Part shown: positions 17,010-25,504 of the stretch, piece by piece
Layout: the number at the start of each line of letters is the position of its first letter
How positions within the stretch are numbered: the stretch's first letter is position 1
IMG/VR virus record: IMGVR_UViG_3300020214_002303
Coordinates: 1-27,168 of that record
From: a virus
Length of the DNA: 27,168 nt
Direction: 5' to 3' (one strand)
The notes under the pieces: model-generated
What the model saw: only the letters and a program-made list of their open reading frames with translations
The model's database searches: none
Told to the model about the DNA's origin: nothing
Position numbers and translations under genes: made by a program

Positions 17010-17292
17010 CTGGCGGCTTGAAGCCGTGTGTGTGCACGATGCCAATCCTAATTATTGGTTGTCGTACAAATATTCTGATATAAAATATGCCAAAGATGGT
17101 TGTGCCAGGTGTAATGTAAAAAGAGAATGTCTTTTTGCGGCTCTTGAAAATGAAGAATTTGTCGGCGTTAATGCTGGTATTTCTGAATATGATTTCTTAA
17201 TGGCAACATGGAAGAAAGCGACTAAGAATAATGGAATCACAAGAAATAGATCCGATAGCTCAATTAAAAAATTGTTGCAAAAAATATCATAA
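16990..17292 (+). CDS. WhiB-like iron-sulphur regulator
   Basis: A 100-residue protein with the Wbl signature: NWRLEAVC (C14), then DGCARCNVKREC giving C38, C41 and C47 in the C-x2-C-x5-C arrangement that binds a [4Fe-4S] cluster. The G[VI]WGG turn is present but altered to GVNAG. The tail has basic residues after it (KKATKNNGITRNRSDSSIKK). Wbl proteins bind the primary sigma factor and are confined to actinobacteria and their phages, so this is the main host clue. The start has AGGAA 4 bases upstream and lies inside the previous gene. It likely redirects or represses host or phage transcription, as the WhiB-like proteins of mycobacteriophages do. Confidence 0.87.
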   Translation: MQKKPNNWRLEAVCVHDANPNYWLSYKYSDIKYAKDGCARCNVKRECLFAALENEEFVGVNAGISEYDFLMATWKKATKNNGITRNRSDSSIKKLLQKIS

Positions 17293-17536
17293 ATTGTTCA
17301 TACCGGACTCCCCTCGGCAAGAAGCCGTTGCCGAATCTCTGCTATCATTTTACGATAAAGATGTTTTGTTTTCAGCGATTGAGCTTTTTGTAAAATCTAA
17401 TCCAGGACCATTTTTGGTATTTGAGTTTGCTATGCAATCAAGAATTTATACTGATAAAGTAAAATTTGAAAATAAATCTATAGACAAATTCAAACAAATT
17501 GTTGAGCAAACAAAAAGAAGAATGGAGAGCGAGTGA
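17231..17536 (+). CDS. Hypothetical protein ahead of the helicase gene (101 aa)
   Basis: An all-alpha-looking, charged protein (RQEAVAESLLSFYDKDVLFS, FEFAMQSRIYTDKVKFENKS, FKQIVEQTKRRMESE) that overlaps the WhiB-like gene by 62 bases and the helicase gene by 4 (GTGA). The ATG at 17231 has no strong Shine-Dalgarno; a TTG at 17294, just after the WhiB stop, is an alternative start. Position directly before a DnaB-like helicase is where phages often keep a helicase loader or replisome organiser. No signature is visible, so that role is inference only. Confidence 0.62.
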   Translation: MESQEIDPIAQLKNCCKKYHKLFIPDSPRQEAVAESLLSFYDKDVLFSAIELFVKSNPGPFLVFEFAMQSRIYTDKVKFENKSIDKFKQIVEQTKRRMESE

Positions 17537-18750
17537 ACTACGAAATACGATTGCTAAATGCAATCATTGATAATGGTGCTTTTACTGAGGCTGTAAATGC
17601 CGGTGCAGAAAAGGTGTTTATGGAGTACCGAGATATTTGGAACTTTATATCTAAGCACCATGATGAATTTAAAAAAACTCCATCCAAAGATACTGTTAAA
17701 CATCATTATGCTGACTTTGATTTTGTTTCAACGCCAGAGCCAGTTAAATATTATTTAGACGAGGCTAAAAAAGAATCCCTTGCTTACCAAACAAGAGTCA
17801 TTGTTTCTAAAGCAAATAATGTTTTAAATGAATTAGGACCCAAAGAGTCATTGTCATTTTTAATGGATGAAACAAGCAAATTATATAAATTTTCTAGTAG
17901 TTTAAAAGATAGCGATTTGTCTGGCGAGTGGAGAGAGCGTGTAGACGACTTAAAGGCTAGGTCTGTTAAAGACAACCGTGAAATGATGGGCATACCGTCT
18001 GGCATTGCCGTGATTGATAAAACTTTTGGCGGTTGGCAAAAGGGAGATTTTATTGTTTTGCTCGGCTGGACAGGGGTGGGAAAATCGTTTATAGCGCGCC
18101 TATTTGCTGCCAATGCATGGCGAGCCGGTTATAGACCACTAATTATTTCATTAGAAATGAATAAACAACAAGAATCGCAACGGTTAGACACTTTGTTAAA
18201 TAATGGTGAAGGTCATTTCACAAATACAGATTTGGTAAAAGCCAACCCTGCAATTATTGATCAATATGAAAGATGGGCGCACGATACATTTGAAGGCAAA
18301 CAGCCCATGTATTTAGTTACAGCAGAAGGGCTGGAAACCGCCGACCAGCAAATGGTTCAAGCCAAAATTGACCAGTATCACCCAGATATGGTTATTTTGG
18401 ATTATCATGGTTTATTCGATGATTCAAGTGGTGCTAAAACAGAAACTGAAAAAGCCAAAAATCTTTCTAAGGCATTTAAAAGAATGGCAGTAAAAAATGC
18501 TGTGCCAATTATTGATGTTGCTGCGGTAACGATGTCTGAGGGACACTCAGAAAGACCACCGGAGTTGGAAGAGGTAGCTTGGAGTAAACAATTAGCTTAT
18601 GATGCCGATTTAGTTTTAGCAATTCACAGAGATGCTGGCTCAGATATGTTTCAAATTATTTCTAGAAAAGTTAGAAGAGCATCGCATTTTGGGTTCTACC
18701 TAAGATGGAATCTTGACACAGGAAAGTGGATAGAGGAATGGGATTTGTAA
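17533..18750 (+). CDS. DnaB-like replicative helicase
   Basis: GTG start with GGAG 5 bases upstream, overlapping the previous stop. The 405-residue protein has a short N-terminal helical domain (1-120) and a RecA-type ATPase domain: GIPSGIAVIDKTFGGWQKGD, Walker A GWTGVGKSF (about 178-186), ISLEMNKQQESQRL (the DnaB H1a-type segment), Walker B MVILDYHGL (about 286-294), then AVTMSEGHSERP, DADLVLAIHRDAG and SRKVRRASHFGFYLRW. It would form a hexamer that unwinds DNA 5' to 3' at the fork. DnaG-like primase follows 170 bases downstream, so the two probably form the primosome. Confidence 0.9.
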   Translation: MNYEIRLLNAIIDNGAFTEAVNAGAEKVFMEYRDIWNFISKHHDEFKKTPSKDTVKHHYADFDFVSTPEPVKYYLDEAKKESLAYQTRVIVSKANNVLNELGPKESLSFLMDETSKLYKFSSSLKDSDLSGEWRERVDDLKARSVKDNREMMGIPSGIAVIDKTFGGWQKGDFIVLLGWTGVGKSFIARLFAANAWRAGYRPLIISLEMNKQQESQRLDTLLNNGEGHFTNTDLVKANPAIIDQYERWAHDTFEGKQPMYLVTAEGLETADQQMVQAKIDQYHPDMVILDYHGLFDDSSGAKTETEKAKNLSKAFKRMAVKNAVPIIDVAAVTMSEGHSERPPELEEVAWSKQLAYDADLVLAIHRDAGSDMFQIISRKVRRASHFGFYLRWNLDTGKWIEEWDL

Positions 18751-18751
18751 A

Positions 18752-18931
18752 ATGGAAAATTTGCTTAAAGGAACTGCAAAAGATATTGAAACTATTATTA
18801 AATTAAGACCTTGGATTGAAGACGAGGCTCGGCAAAAATATAATTACACCGGCAAAACAAAGTTAATTACTGCCTATGATAATGATTTACAAATTTTTTC
18901 TTTTGAGATAGTGTTTGATGATGAATCTTGA
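18752..18931 (+). CDS. Small hypothetical protein between helicase and primase (59 aa)
   Basis: An ATG 1 base after the helicase stop opens a 59-codon frame ending in TGA at 18929-18931, which overlaps the primase start. GGAATGG in the end of the helicase gene can act as ribosome binding site. The product is acidic: MENLLKGTAKDIETIIKLRP at the start, then an RQKYNYTGKTKLITAYDN turn and a strand LQIFSFEIVFDDES. It fills the gap between two tightly linked replication genes exactly, which supports it being real. Function unknown. Confidence 0.6.
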   Translation: MENLLKGTAKDIETIIKLRPWIEDEARQKYNYTGKTKLITAYDNDLQIFSFEIVFDDES

Positions 18932-19820
18932 AAAACAAATAGAAGATTTATTTGATAAATACAATATTCAAATTCAATCTTCTGCGGGTCAAGAATTTAC
19001 AATATATTGCCCATTTCACAAGAATGTTCATACACCTTCTTTTTATATAAATTATAAAACAGGGTTGTGGCAATGTTTTAACCCATCTTGTGGGAAGAAA
19101 GGTAATTTTAGACAACTGTACCGTCAAATTGCGGGCAAGGCGCTAGCCAGCAATTCTAAAATTGACCCAGTTTCTTTGAAGATGCAATTAGACAAAAATT
19201 TTTCATATAGAGATAAAGATAATGATATTGTTCTGGATACAATCCAAATTGATTACGGTGATGAAACTCAAAAAGCATATCTTATTCCTTTGCATGAAAG
19301 AGGTTTGTCATATCAAACCTTAATCAAATTTGAAATTGGGTTTTCAAAAAACAAAAACAGAATCGTTATACCGGTTAGAAACCAGCAATACAAAATTGTA
19401 GGTTTAATTGGCCGAGCTATCGAATCTGATCAAGAACCCAGGTATCTCTACAATAAAGGGTTTAAAAGAGCAAATGTCCTTTTCAACATACAAAATGCAA
19501 AAAATTATTCAGAAGTTATTGTTGTTGAAGGTAGTGTTGATGCTATGAAAGTTCACGAAGCCGGGTTTCCGAATGTTGTCGCCACACTTGGCGCCCAAGT
19601 CTCTAAAAATCAAATTTTGTTGATAAAAAAGTATTTTGATAGCATTGTTATTTTTTCTGACAATGATAGTGCAGGAAACGCCATGCGAGATGCTATAATA
19701 GATTTATGCCGCGGTAAAAAAATTTACACGGCTAAAATTTCTGAGGGGTTGAAAGACCCAGCAGAAATGCAAGTGCAAGAGATAGTAAACAGTATAAATA
19801 ATAAAACATATAGCATATAG
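18918..19820 (+). CDS. DnaG-like primase
   Basis: About 300 residues from ATG 18918 (18921 is an equal alternative). The N-terminal zinc domain has C31, H34, C53 and C58 (YCPFHKN, then LWQCFNPSCGKKGNF), the CHC2 layout. Next comes the polymerase part (IVIPVRNQQYKIVGLIGRAI, RYLYNKGF) and a Toprim domain with VVEGSVDAM (E204) and FSDNDSAG (D248, D250), the metal-binding residues. It would lay RNA primers for the DnaE polymerase. It is half the size of bacterial DnaG and lacks the C-terminal helicase-binding domain, so contact with the helicase must differ or use another protein. Follows helicase in one operon. Confidence 0.9.
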   Translation: MMNLEKQIEDLFDKYNIQIQSSAGQEFTIYCPFHKNVHTPSFYINYKTGLWQCFNPSCGKKGNFRQLYRQIAGKALASNSKIDPVSLKMQLDKNFSYRDKDNDIVLDTIQIDYGDETQKAYLIPLHERGLSYQTLIKFEIGFSKNKNRIVIPVRNQQYKIVGLIGRAIESDQEPRYLYNKGFKRANVLFNIQNAKNYSEVIVVEGSVDAMKVHEAGFPNVVATLGAQVSKNQILLIKKYFDSIVIFSDNDSAGNAMRDAIIDLCRGKKIYTAKISEGLKDPAEMQVQEIVNSINNKTYSI

Positions 19821-19828
19821 GAGAAAAC

Positions 19829-20461
19829 ATGAAAACATTAAAAGACCTTGAAAAGGCAGTAGTAAAACCTGAAGGAGGAGCCAAAGGTGTAAGGAAATTT
19901 TTTACACTACAAAGTGGCGATGCATTTAAAATTAGATTCAGACAAGAACTAACAGAAGATGCAAAATACTTTGATGAAAAAATTGGGACGGGAATCAATG
20001 TTCCAGTTGTGACATCACCAGTAAATTGGAAGTGGAGAGTCGCTTCTACAGCCGGTATTGAAAAGTACAATTATCGTTGCTGGGCTACAGAGCAATCTGT
20101 GGCTGAGAAAGCGTGGCGACCAAAACCCCACATGTTAATTAACATTGCCGTTGAAACGGAGCCTGGTGTTTGGGAGCCAAGAATCCTTGATACCACATTT
20201 AATCAACGCCATGTTGGTCTTGTGTTAATTGAATACGCAAGAGAGTTCGGAACAATTACGGATCGGTATTACAAATACTCCAGAACTGGTTCCGGCGCCT
20301 CTGACACAAATTATAGTCTTATTCCATTAGATGTGTCAGAAACACCAAAGCAAATTAAGGACTTGCCAATGCACGATTTAACATCTGTGTATATGACTTT
20401 GCCATATGAAAAACAGCAAATTTATTTGACCACGGGTGAATTGAGTAAAGACAGTTGGTAA
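19829..20461 (+). CDS. Putative single-stranded DNA-binding protein
   Basis: A 210-residue protein with AGGAGA just before the ATG. The segment FFTLQSGDAFKIRFRQELTE, followed by KYNYRCWATEQ and PHMLINIAVE, resembles the gp32-like ssDNA-binding proteins annotated in actinophages, where an OB-fold is combined with a small Cys-containing loop. Here only one Cys of that loop remains. It lies last in the helicase-primase block, directly before a strong terminator, which suits an abundant replication protein. The tail lacks a typical acidic tip. Role by resemblance and context; not certain. Confidence 0.6.
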   Translation: MKTLKDLEKAVVKPEGGAKGVRKFFTLQSGDAFKIRFRQELTEDAKYFDEKIGTGINVPVVTSPVNWKWRVASTAGIEKYNYRCWATEQSVAEKAWRPKPHMLINIAVETEPGVWEPRILDTTFNQRHVGLVLIEYAREFGTITDRYYKYSRTGSGASDTNYSLIPLDVSETPKQIKDLPMHDLTSVYMTLPYEKQQIYLTTGELSKDSW

Positions 20462-20471
20462 AAAGCAGTGT

Positions 20472-20505
20472 AAAATCGGGGGCGTAACTGCCCCCGATTT
20501 TTACA
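20472..20505 (+). terminator. Rho-independent terminator
   Basis: A perfect 12-bp stem, AAAATCGGGGGC (20472-20483) pairing with GCCCCCGATTTT (20490-20501), with a 6-base loop GTAACT and T residues at its 3' side. It starts 11 bases after the ssDNA-binding protein stop and closes the early/replication transcript. The flanking A and T runs would allow some function in reverse. Confidence 0.9.
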
Positions 20506-20516
20506 GAAAGGTGTTT

Positions 20517-21035
20517 ATGAAAAATACAATAATTCTTGATCTTGATGGTGTTATTACAGACATAGATTCGGCTATTAAAAAAAATTTTAAACCCAAAAAC
20601 TCTTCAAAAGATTACAGTTCTTGGTTAATAACCGACACAATAGATGAAGATGCACTAGCATTATTTTCTGATTCTTTGTTTTGGAAAAATTTAAAACCCT
20701 TTGAAGACGCATGGCATCAAGTAAACTACTGGTTTAGTGAAGGCATTGATGTTCATATTTTAACAGCAAGAAGGCTGCCGGCTTCAATGGAAGCCACTAT
20801 TCCTTGGTTAGAAGAGTGGAAAATTAACACGCTAATTCCTAAATTTAGTGCATATAATGAAAAATATAAAATGGCTAAAGAAATTAATCCTGTATACATG
20901 GTAGAAGATAATCCGTCTGAAGTGGAAATATTGTTAAATAATGGCGTTAATTGTTTTTTACGAAAAGCATGGTACAACGAATCTTACTGGCAAAAATTGC
21001 CGACCATTGACAACTTGTATGATATTCTTTTTTAA
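20517..21035 (+). CDS. HAD-superfamily phosphatase (nucleotidase-like)
   Basis: Start ATG 20517 with GAAAGG 5 bases upstream; a GTG at 20511 overlaps that site and is less likely. The 172-residue product opens with IILDLDGVITDIDSA (D8 nucleophile and D10 acid of HAD motif I). It continues with VHILTARRLP (motif II Thr) and MVEDNPSEVE (motif IV acids) followed by NCFLRKAWYN. The size and small cap fit 5'(3')-deoxyribonucleotidase-like HAD enzymes, which many phages carry to adjust nucleotide pools; a polynucleotide 3'-phosphatase is also possible. It stands just after the terminator and directly before the polymerase gene (no gap). Confidence 0.78.
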   Translation: MKNTIILDLDGVITDIDSAIKKNFKPKNSSKDYSSWLITDTIDEDALALFSDSLFWKNLKPFEDAWHQVNYWFSEGIDVHILTARRLPASMEATIPWLEEWKINTLIPKFSAYNEKYKMAKEINPVYMVEDNPSEVEILLNNGVNCFLRKAWYNESYWQKLPTIDNLYDILF

Positions 21036-24000
21036 ATGACAGATTTTGTTCATCTTCATTGTCATTCTGAATATTCTTTGCTTGATGGAATGTCCACCCC
21101 GTCAGAGGTTGCACAAGTTGCTAGCACCAATGGGCAAACGGCATGTGCCATAACAGATCATGGCTCAATGGCTGGTATTTTAAAATTTCAAGATGCATGC
21201 AAAAAAAATAATATCAAACCCCTATTTGGGGTTGAATCATACTTTGTTCCATCCATTAAAGATGATTCAAATACCAAAGCCGAAAGGTTTCACTTAATTC
21301 TATTAGCCAAGAATAATATTGGTCTTGAAAAGTTGTTTAAGCTTTCTAGAATTTCTTGGCAGAATAATTTTTATTATAAACCAAGAATTGAGTTTTCATT
21401 GCTTGAAGATGTAGTTGATAATGACATTATAGCCCTCTCCGGCTGCAGGGGTAGTGCCATATCAAAAGCGCTGGAGGCTGGAGATTACGCTAGAGCAGAA
21501 AAGTTGTCAGAACAGTTTATTAAAATTTTTAAAGATGATTTCTATTTTGAGATGCAGGCTTGGAACCCAGCGGTCATTAATGATGGTGTATTAACCTTAG
21601 CCGGTTCAATGGGCAGAAAAGTTGTGGCAACAGCCGATTGCCATTTTCCGCAAAAAGAAGACAAGGGGTGTGAAGAAATTTTGTTAATGATTTCGCAATA
21701 TACCGGATTGTCGCCTGCGGATGTTAGGTATGCCACAGAAAAGTCTAAAACATTAAATTCTTTTGGCAACGATGTTCTTGCAAAAATCAACAGCATGTAC
21801 CCCGAAAGGCATTTACGCTTTGATGAAATCAATCCATATATTGCCAAAGCCCACGAAGTACAGCAGTGGTTTAAAGATGCCGGTTATGATCGCATAGATA
21901 TGCTAGAAAACACTTTGGAAATTGCGGAGAAGTGTAATGCAGAAATTACTAAGAAAAGAAATCTGTTGCCTCGGTATTCTAAGATATTTGACTCTAACAA
22001 GTATCTTAAAGAAATTGCAGAACTAAAGATACATTCTTTAAAATTGGGTTCTGAATATAAACAAAGGCTTGACGAGGAATTAAGCGTAATTGAGAAATTA
22101 GGGTTTTCTGACTATTTTCTAATTGTATGGGACTTGATAAAGTGGGCGGATAACAACGGCATAGGTCGCGGCACAGGCCGCGGTTCAGTTGGCGGTAGTA
22201 TATTGGCTTACTTGTTGGATATTACATCGGTAGATGCCATAAAGTATAATTTGCTGTTTGCCAGGTTTATTAATCAAGAACGAAATGACTATCCTGATAT
22301 TGATCTTGATTTTGAAGACAAAAGAAGAAAGGAAGCGCAGGCTTACTTGCGACAACGGTGGGGCGAGGATAATGTGGCGGCAATTACTACTTTTGGCGAG
22401 TTTAAACCCAAATCGGCTATTAAGGATGTCGCCAGGGTGTTTCAAGTTCCATTTGAAGAAGTTAATGGCATTACTCCATTTTTTGAGACAATTAAAGAAT
22501 TGGAAAGTTCCACCAAAGGGCGTGTGTTTTGTACAAAATACCCCGATGTAGCGCAAATCGCAAAAAAATTAGAAGGTCGTATACGAAACACAGGGGTGCA
22601 TGCTGCCGGAATGGTTGTTTCTTCTTTGCCTTTGACCAATGTATGTCCGATTGAAACTCGTAAAGATACTGACGGAGATGGTAGAACTTTGGTGACGGCT
22701 TTTGATATGGAGGACGCAGAAGCCGTTGGGCTTATTAAAATTGACATTTTGGGTCTCAAGACCGTATCTGTGATTAAAGATTGCTTAAACAAGATTAGGG
22801 AGCGTACTGGGGCAGATGTGGCGGGGCTTTCGTTAGGGCTGGATGATGAAAAGGTGTTTGATAATTTTAATAAGGGTAACACCGTTGGGGTGTTCCAAAC
22901 TGATGCCGCCGCTTATCGTAATCTTATTGAGCGTATGGGTATTGATAACTTTAACGATTTGGTGGTGTCTAACGCCTTGGTGCGACCGGGCGCTTTATTG
23001 TCTCAAGGGCAAAAGTATATTGATTGTAAAAAGGGCTATGTGTCGCCTTATTATCCTGACGAGTCGGTTAGGGAAATTTTGAGCGAAACTTTTGGTACGG
23101 TCATTTTCCAAGAGCAGTTGATGCTGATGTCGGTGAAGTTGTCTGGTTTCACTTGGGCCGAGGCTGACAAATTGCGCAAAATTATTGGCAAGAAACGCGA
23201 TGTAAATGAATTTAACCAATATAAAGAAAAGTTTATCAATAATTCAATTATTTCTAAAAACGAAGCCAAGAAGATGTGGTCTGAGTTTGAGTTATCGGCG
23301 TTGTATATGTTTAACAAATCTCACGCTGTTGCTTACTCTATGTTGTCATATCAAACCATGTGGTTAAAGGTGCATTACCCACTGGAGTTTATCTGGTCGC
23401 TTTTGTTTAATGAAAATTCAACCGAAAAGATTACTGCTTATTTGATGGAAGCGCAAAGGCTGGGTGTGTCGATCTTGCCGCCTGATGTAAACATTTCTGA
23501 GGAGTTTTTTACAACTGACAATTCCACCGGTGTTGATTGCATTAGATTTGGCTTGTCCAATGTGTTGTCTTGTGGTAGATCAGCCATAAAAGAAATCATT
23601 GATAAGCGCCCTTTTGTTTGTTTTGATGAGTTTAACAATAAGTGCACTAAATCTGCTGTAAAAGCGCCGTTGCGTGAAAATTTAGATAAAGTCGGGGCAT
23701 TTGAGTCTGTGGGTCATGTTTCTCAATTTGACCACAAACGCTATTACCTGCCTATTTTGGGGTTCTCTATTAAAAATGACGACAAAAACGAAATGGATGA
23801 ATTTGTTGGGCAGCTGGTTGATTTTCACGAAATCAACTCCCCATTGACTTTGGTAAAAGCCGTTGTGCGTTCTACTAAAAAAACTCCGCAATATTTGCGC
23901 ATTGAATTTGAGGATCATTCTGGTTCGGCTACCGTGTTTGCTGACAGAAATACCGAAATTGCCACAAGAGACCACCTTTATGCCCTAATTGGGGATAGGA

Positions 24001-24431
24001 CATTGCATTCATTTTGTGATGTTTATAATTTTGTTGGTACGGAATTGCACGATGTTATCAATTTGTGGAGAAAAGGCAAAGAACATGAATATTCTTGGCT
24101 GTACGACACCGGGCTTGGGCTTGCCTCGGATGAAAAAACATTAATGTATGTCATGCACTCTAGGGTTTTTGTTACATCTAAAGGCAAAACAATGGCAAAT
24201 TTGTATTGTTGGGATGGGCAAAATGTATTTAAAATTGTAATTTTCCCACGACCTTATGCTAAACTTAAAAATATTATTAAAAGAGGCAATTGGTTTGCTG
24301 CTAAATTATCCAAAATCGAAGAAAAGCAAACGCTTACAAGGATTGATTCTTACAAAGTTGAATCTGGTTCAGCCGTCATTGCAATAGAAAATTATATTGA
24401 GCGCAAAAACTTAATTAAAAATATTGTATAA
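21036..24431 (+). CDS. dnaE: DNA polymerase III alpha subunit (DnaE-type)
   Basis: A 1131-residue DnaE-type polymerase, close to the bacterial size. The PHP domain keeps the nine metal ligands expected for proofreading-competent DnaE: H8, H10, D17, H42, E67, H86, C137, D201 and H203. The polymerase core has GRGTGRGSVGGSILAYLLDI (377-396), the catalytic PDIDLDFED (D421, D423) and KIDILGL (D570), TGVHAAGMVVSS and FNKSHAVAYSML. A C-terminal OB-fold (LVKAVVRSTKKTPQYLRIEF) follows the helix-hairpin part. No intein interrupts it. ATG follows the HAD stop with no gap. It is the replicative polymerase of the phage, working with the helicase and primase upstream. Confidence 0.95.
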   Translation: MTDFVHLHCHSEYSLLDGMSTPSEVAQVASTNGQTACAITDHGSMAGILKFQDACKKNNIKPLFGVESYFVPSIKDDSNTKAERFHLILLAKNNIGLEKLFKLSRISWQNNFYYKPRIEFSLLEDVVDNDIIALSGCRGSAISKALEAGDYARAEKLSEQFIKIFKDDFYFEMQAWNPAVINDGVLTLAGSMGRKVVATADCHFPQKEDKGCEEILLMISQYTGLSPADVRYATEKSKTLNSFGNDVLAKINSMYPERHLRFDEINPYIAKAHEVQQWFKDAGYDRIDMLENTLEIAEKCNAEITKKRNLLPRYSKIFDSNKYLKEIAELKIHSLKLGSEYKQRLDEELSVIEKLGFSDYFLIVWDLIKWADNNGIGRGTGRGSVGGSILAYLLDITSVDAIKYNLLFARFINQERNDYPDIDLDFEDKRRKEAQAYLRQRWGEDNVAAITTFGEFKPKSAIKDVARVFQVPFEEVNGITPFFETIKELESSTKGRVFCTKYPDVAQIAKKLEGRIRNTGVHAAGMVVSSLPLTNVCPIETRKDTDGDGRTLVTAFDMEDAEAVGLIKIDILGLKTVSVIKDCLNKIRERTGADVAGLSLGLDDEKVFDNFNKGNTVGVFQTDAAAYRNLIERMGIDNFNDLVVSNALVRPGALLSQGQKYIDCKKGYVSPYYPDESVREILSETFGTVIFQEQLMLMSVKLSGFTWAEADKLRKIIGKKRDVNEFNQYKEKFINNSIISKNEAKKMWSEFELSALYMFNKSHAVAYSMLSYQTMWLKVHYPLEFIWSLLFNENSTEKITAYLMEAQRLGVSILPPDVNISEEFFTTDNSTGVDCIRFGLSNVLSCGRSAIKEIIDKRPFVCFDEFNNKCTKSAVKAPLRENLDKVGAFESVGHVSQFDHKRYYLPILGFSIKNDDKNEMDEFVGQLVDFHEINSPLTLVKAVVRSTKKTPQYLRIEFEDHSGSATVFADRNTEIATRDHLYALIGDRTLHSFCDVYNFVGTELHDVINLWRKGKEHEYSWLYDTGLGLASDEKTLMYVMHSRVFVTSKGKTMANLYCWDGQNVFKIVIFPRPYAKLKNIIKRGNWFAAKLSKIEEKQTLTRIDSYKVESGSAVIAIENYIERKNLIKNIV

Positions 24432-24432
24432 T
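24427..24432 (+). promoter_or_regulatory. Candidate -10 element (TATAAT) before the glycosyltransferase gene
   Basis: A perfect TATAAT overlaps the DnaE stop and lies 16 bases before ATG 24449. A transcript from about 24439 would have a leader of about 10 bases and no Shine-Dalgarno. No -35 hexamer is seen. TATAAT is frequent by chance in this AT-rich DNA, so confidence is low. Confidence 0.25.
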
Positions 24433-24448
24433 ATTAGCGTAAATTTGT

Positions 24449-25504
24449 ATGCTTGTATGGTCTGATAATCAAACCCCAAAATGTAGTGAAGGCTATGGCT
24501 ACGCACCAGATTGCCTATGGGAACATATCGGTTCAAGCGGTTTACCAATTAGACGAAATAAGCCTTCTTTGCCAGAAGAAATTGGTCGGCTTCAAGCCAA
24601 TATTCCAGGTCTGGGATATTTTGATAGGGGGCGTTTTGCTGATGAAATAGTCATTAACTTTTCCATACCAGAGATGTTTGTTAAATCTAATTTATACTCA
24701 ATTGGTTACACTTTCTGGGAGACAAATAAATTGCCAGAAGATTGGGTTGTTGAATGCAATGAGATGGATGAAATCTGGACAGCTTCTCAAGTTGTGAAAG
24801 ATGTTTTTGTCAATTCTGGTGTTATTAAACCGGTTTATGAATTTAAACTAGGTGTTGATCCAAAAATATATTTTCCCAAAAAGAGAACTCCGCACAATCA
24901 ATTTACTTTTCTTTCTGTTGGTTCACCTTCAACTCGCAAGAACTCTCAGTTATCCGTAAATGCGTTTTTAAAAGTGTTTGGGGGGAATTATGATTACAGG
25001 CTTCTTTATAAATCAAACGGTCCCCCAGATGCCAGAATTTGGGCTGGCGACATGATGGGGCCGATTCAGCATCCACAAATTGAAGTAATTGATTACGACA
25101 TATCTCACGAAGAATTAGGGGCGCTTTATGATAAAGCAGATTGCTTGCTGTATCCCACGAGCGGTGAGGGTTGGGGATTAATTCCGTTTCAAGCAATTGC
25201 TAAAGGTATTCCTACAATTTGTACAAATGCTTTAGGGTGCACTGAATTTGCTGACATGTCGGTGCCTCTTGATTTTACATGGGGTTCTACAAAAATGAGA
25301 GGAATATACGCAAATGCTGGAAAATGGGCTGAGCCAAACTTTGACGATCTGTGCGACAAAATGCTATATGTAGCAAATAATTATGAAGAAGTCTCTGATA
25401 AAACATATCAAAGCGCTGAGTATATTAATCAAAATATGACATGGGAACATGTTTCTAAAAAATATATAGATAGAATGAAATTGATTTTGGTTCAAGTTAA
25501 ATGA
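24449..25504 (+). CDS. Glycosyltransferase, GT4-like (GT-B fold)
   Basis: A 351-residue protein with a GT-B layout. An N-terminal acceptor half (SIGYTFWETNKLPEDWV, EIWTASQVVKDVF) is followed by a C-terminal nucleotide-sugar half (FTFLSVGSPSTRKN, the linker VIDYDISHEELGALYDKADC, then PTSGEGWGLIPFQAIAKGIP). The last is the family's E-x7-E region, here with Gln in place of the second Glu. The YTFWET and IWTASQ motifs are shared with phage and bacterial group 1 transferases. It overlaps the next glycosyltransferase by ATGA, and a cytidylyltransferase follows. Sugar and acceptor are unknown. Confidence 0.85.
   Translation: MLVWSDNQTPKCSEGYGYAPDCLWEHIGSSGLPIRRNKPSLPEEIGRLQANIPGLGYFDRGRFADEIVINFSIPEMFVKSNLYSIGYTFWETNKLPEDWVVECNEMDEIWTASQVVKDVFVNSGVIKPVYEFKLGVDPKIYFPKKRTPHNQFTFLSVGSPSTRKNSQLSVNAFLKVFGGNYDYRLLYKSNGPPDARIWAGDMMGPIQHPQIEVIDYDISHEELGALYDKADCLLYPTSGEGWGLIPFQAIAKGIPTICTNALGCTEFADMSVPLDFTWGSTKMRGIYANAGKWAEPNFDDLCDKMLYVANNYEEVSDKTYQSAEYINQNMTWEHVSKKYIDRMKLILVQVK

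Noticed and set aside
22185-22556. Antisense and alternate-frame openings in the DnaE gene
   Set aside because: They lie fully under conserved polymerase motifs and show no recognisable protein features.
21036-24431. Possible intein or split in DnaE
   Set aside because: The motifs run continuously at normal spacing and no Hint-type signatures are present.
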